A stretch of 5,991 bases of DNA, taken from NAK82 sp036172345. GTDB taxonomy: Bacteria; Chloroflexota; Anaerolineae; 4572-78; NAK82. The stretch spans positions 1 to 5,991 of the forward strand of contig JASFBB010000201.1 of NCBI GenBank assembly GCA_036172345.1. Reading direction: 5' to 3'. The position numbers were made by a program, and so were the translations under genes. This document shows positions 5,913 through 5,991 of the stretch, in pieces. Positions within the stretch are counted from its first letter, which is position 1. Each line of letters begins with the position of its first letter. The notes beneath the pieces were generated by a model. It made no database searches. It saw only the letters and a list, made by a program, of their open reading frames with translations, and was not told the origin of the DNA.

Positions 5913-5991
5913 TCGACCACTTGACCACGCTCTACCTGCCGCCCCTTGCGGGAGCGGCCGGCCTGCCCGCCCTGCAGGAGACGGTCGCGCA
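5913..5991 (+). repeat. 79-bp perfect inverted repeat, outer arm, reaching the window edge
   Basis: This arm is an inverted copy of 5695-5773. Read on the plus strand it encodes the same MazG peptide (DHLTTLYLPPL through ALQETVA), in the opposite direction to the gene. Because the match runs to the last base, the repeat may be longer outside the window. It replaces the expected 5' part of the methylase-MazG gene. Confidence 0.95.

Noticed and set aside
1..5991. CRISPR array, insertion sequence or phage module
   Set aside because: No regularly spaced repeats, transposase, integrase or phage proteins are seen on either strand.

Overview
The window is GC-rich bacterial DNA with tightly packed genes. 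Several proteins have the look of Chloroflexota (green non-sulfur bacteria): an ABC exporter beginning MHGGG with a long variable insert in its nucleotide-binding domain, and a two-domain MazG protein that carries the tail of a fused tetrapyrrole-methylase domain. The phylum call is an inference from remembered family resemblance, not from a search.

Layout. Positions 1-180 (minus strand) hold a piece of a TolB/WD40-like beta-propeller protein that runs off the left edge and has no visible start. Positions 274-3041 (plus) are a two-gene operon: a half-size ABC exporter followed by a short-chain dehydrogenase, overlapping by 4 bases (GTGA). A short intergenic gap with a good sigma70-type promoter leads to a geranylgeranyl-reductase-family flavoprotein at 3159-4262 (plus). 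A 184-base gap between convergent genes (4263-4446) contains a 22-base exact direct repeat and hairpins. Positions 4447-5912 (minus) are a second operon: MazG nucleotide pyrophosphohydrolase followed by a small secreted or lipoprotein-like protein, again with a 4-base GTGA overlap.

The right edge is abnormal. The last 79 bases (5913-5991) are an exact reverse complement of 5695-5773, which lies inside the MazG gene, and the MazG reading frame loses its expected upstream sequence exactly at the junction. This looks most like a fold-back chimera at a contig end, although a real inverted duplication cannot be excluded.

Functionally, the exporter/dehydrogenase pair and the isoprenoid-reductase-like flavoprotein suggest lipid or other hydrophobic-metabolite handling at the membrane. 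MazG is housekeeping nucleotide-pool sanitation. I see no RNA gene, CRISPR array, transposon or phage gene, and no convincing undescribed system. The most notable items are the terminal inverted repeat, the truncated methylase-MazG fusion, the start-less propeller fragment and the repeat-bearing convergent gap.
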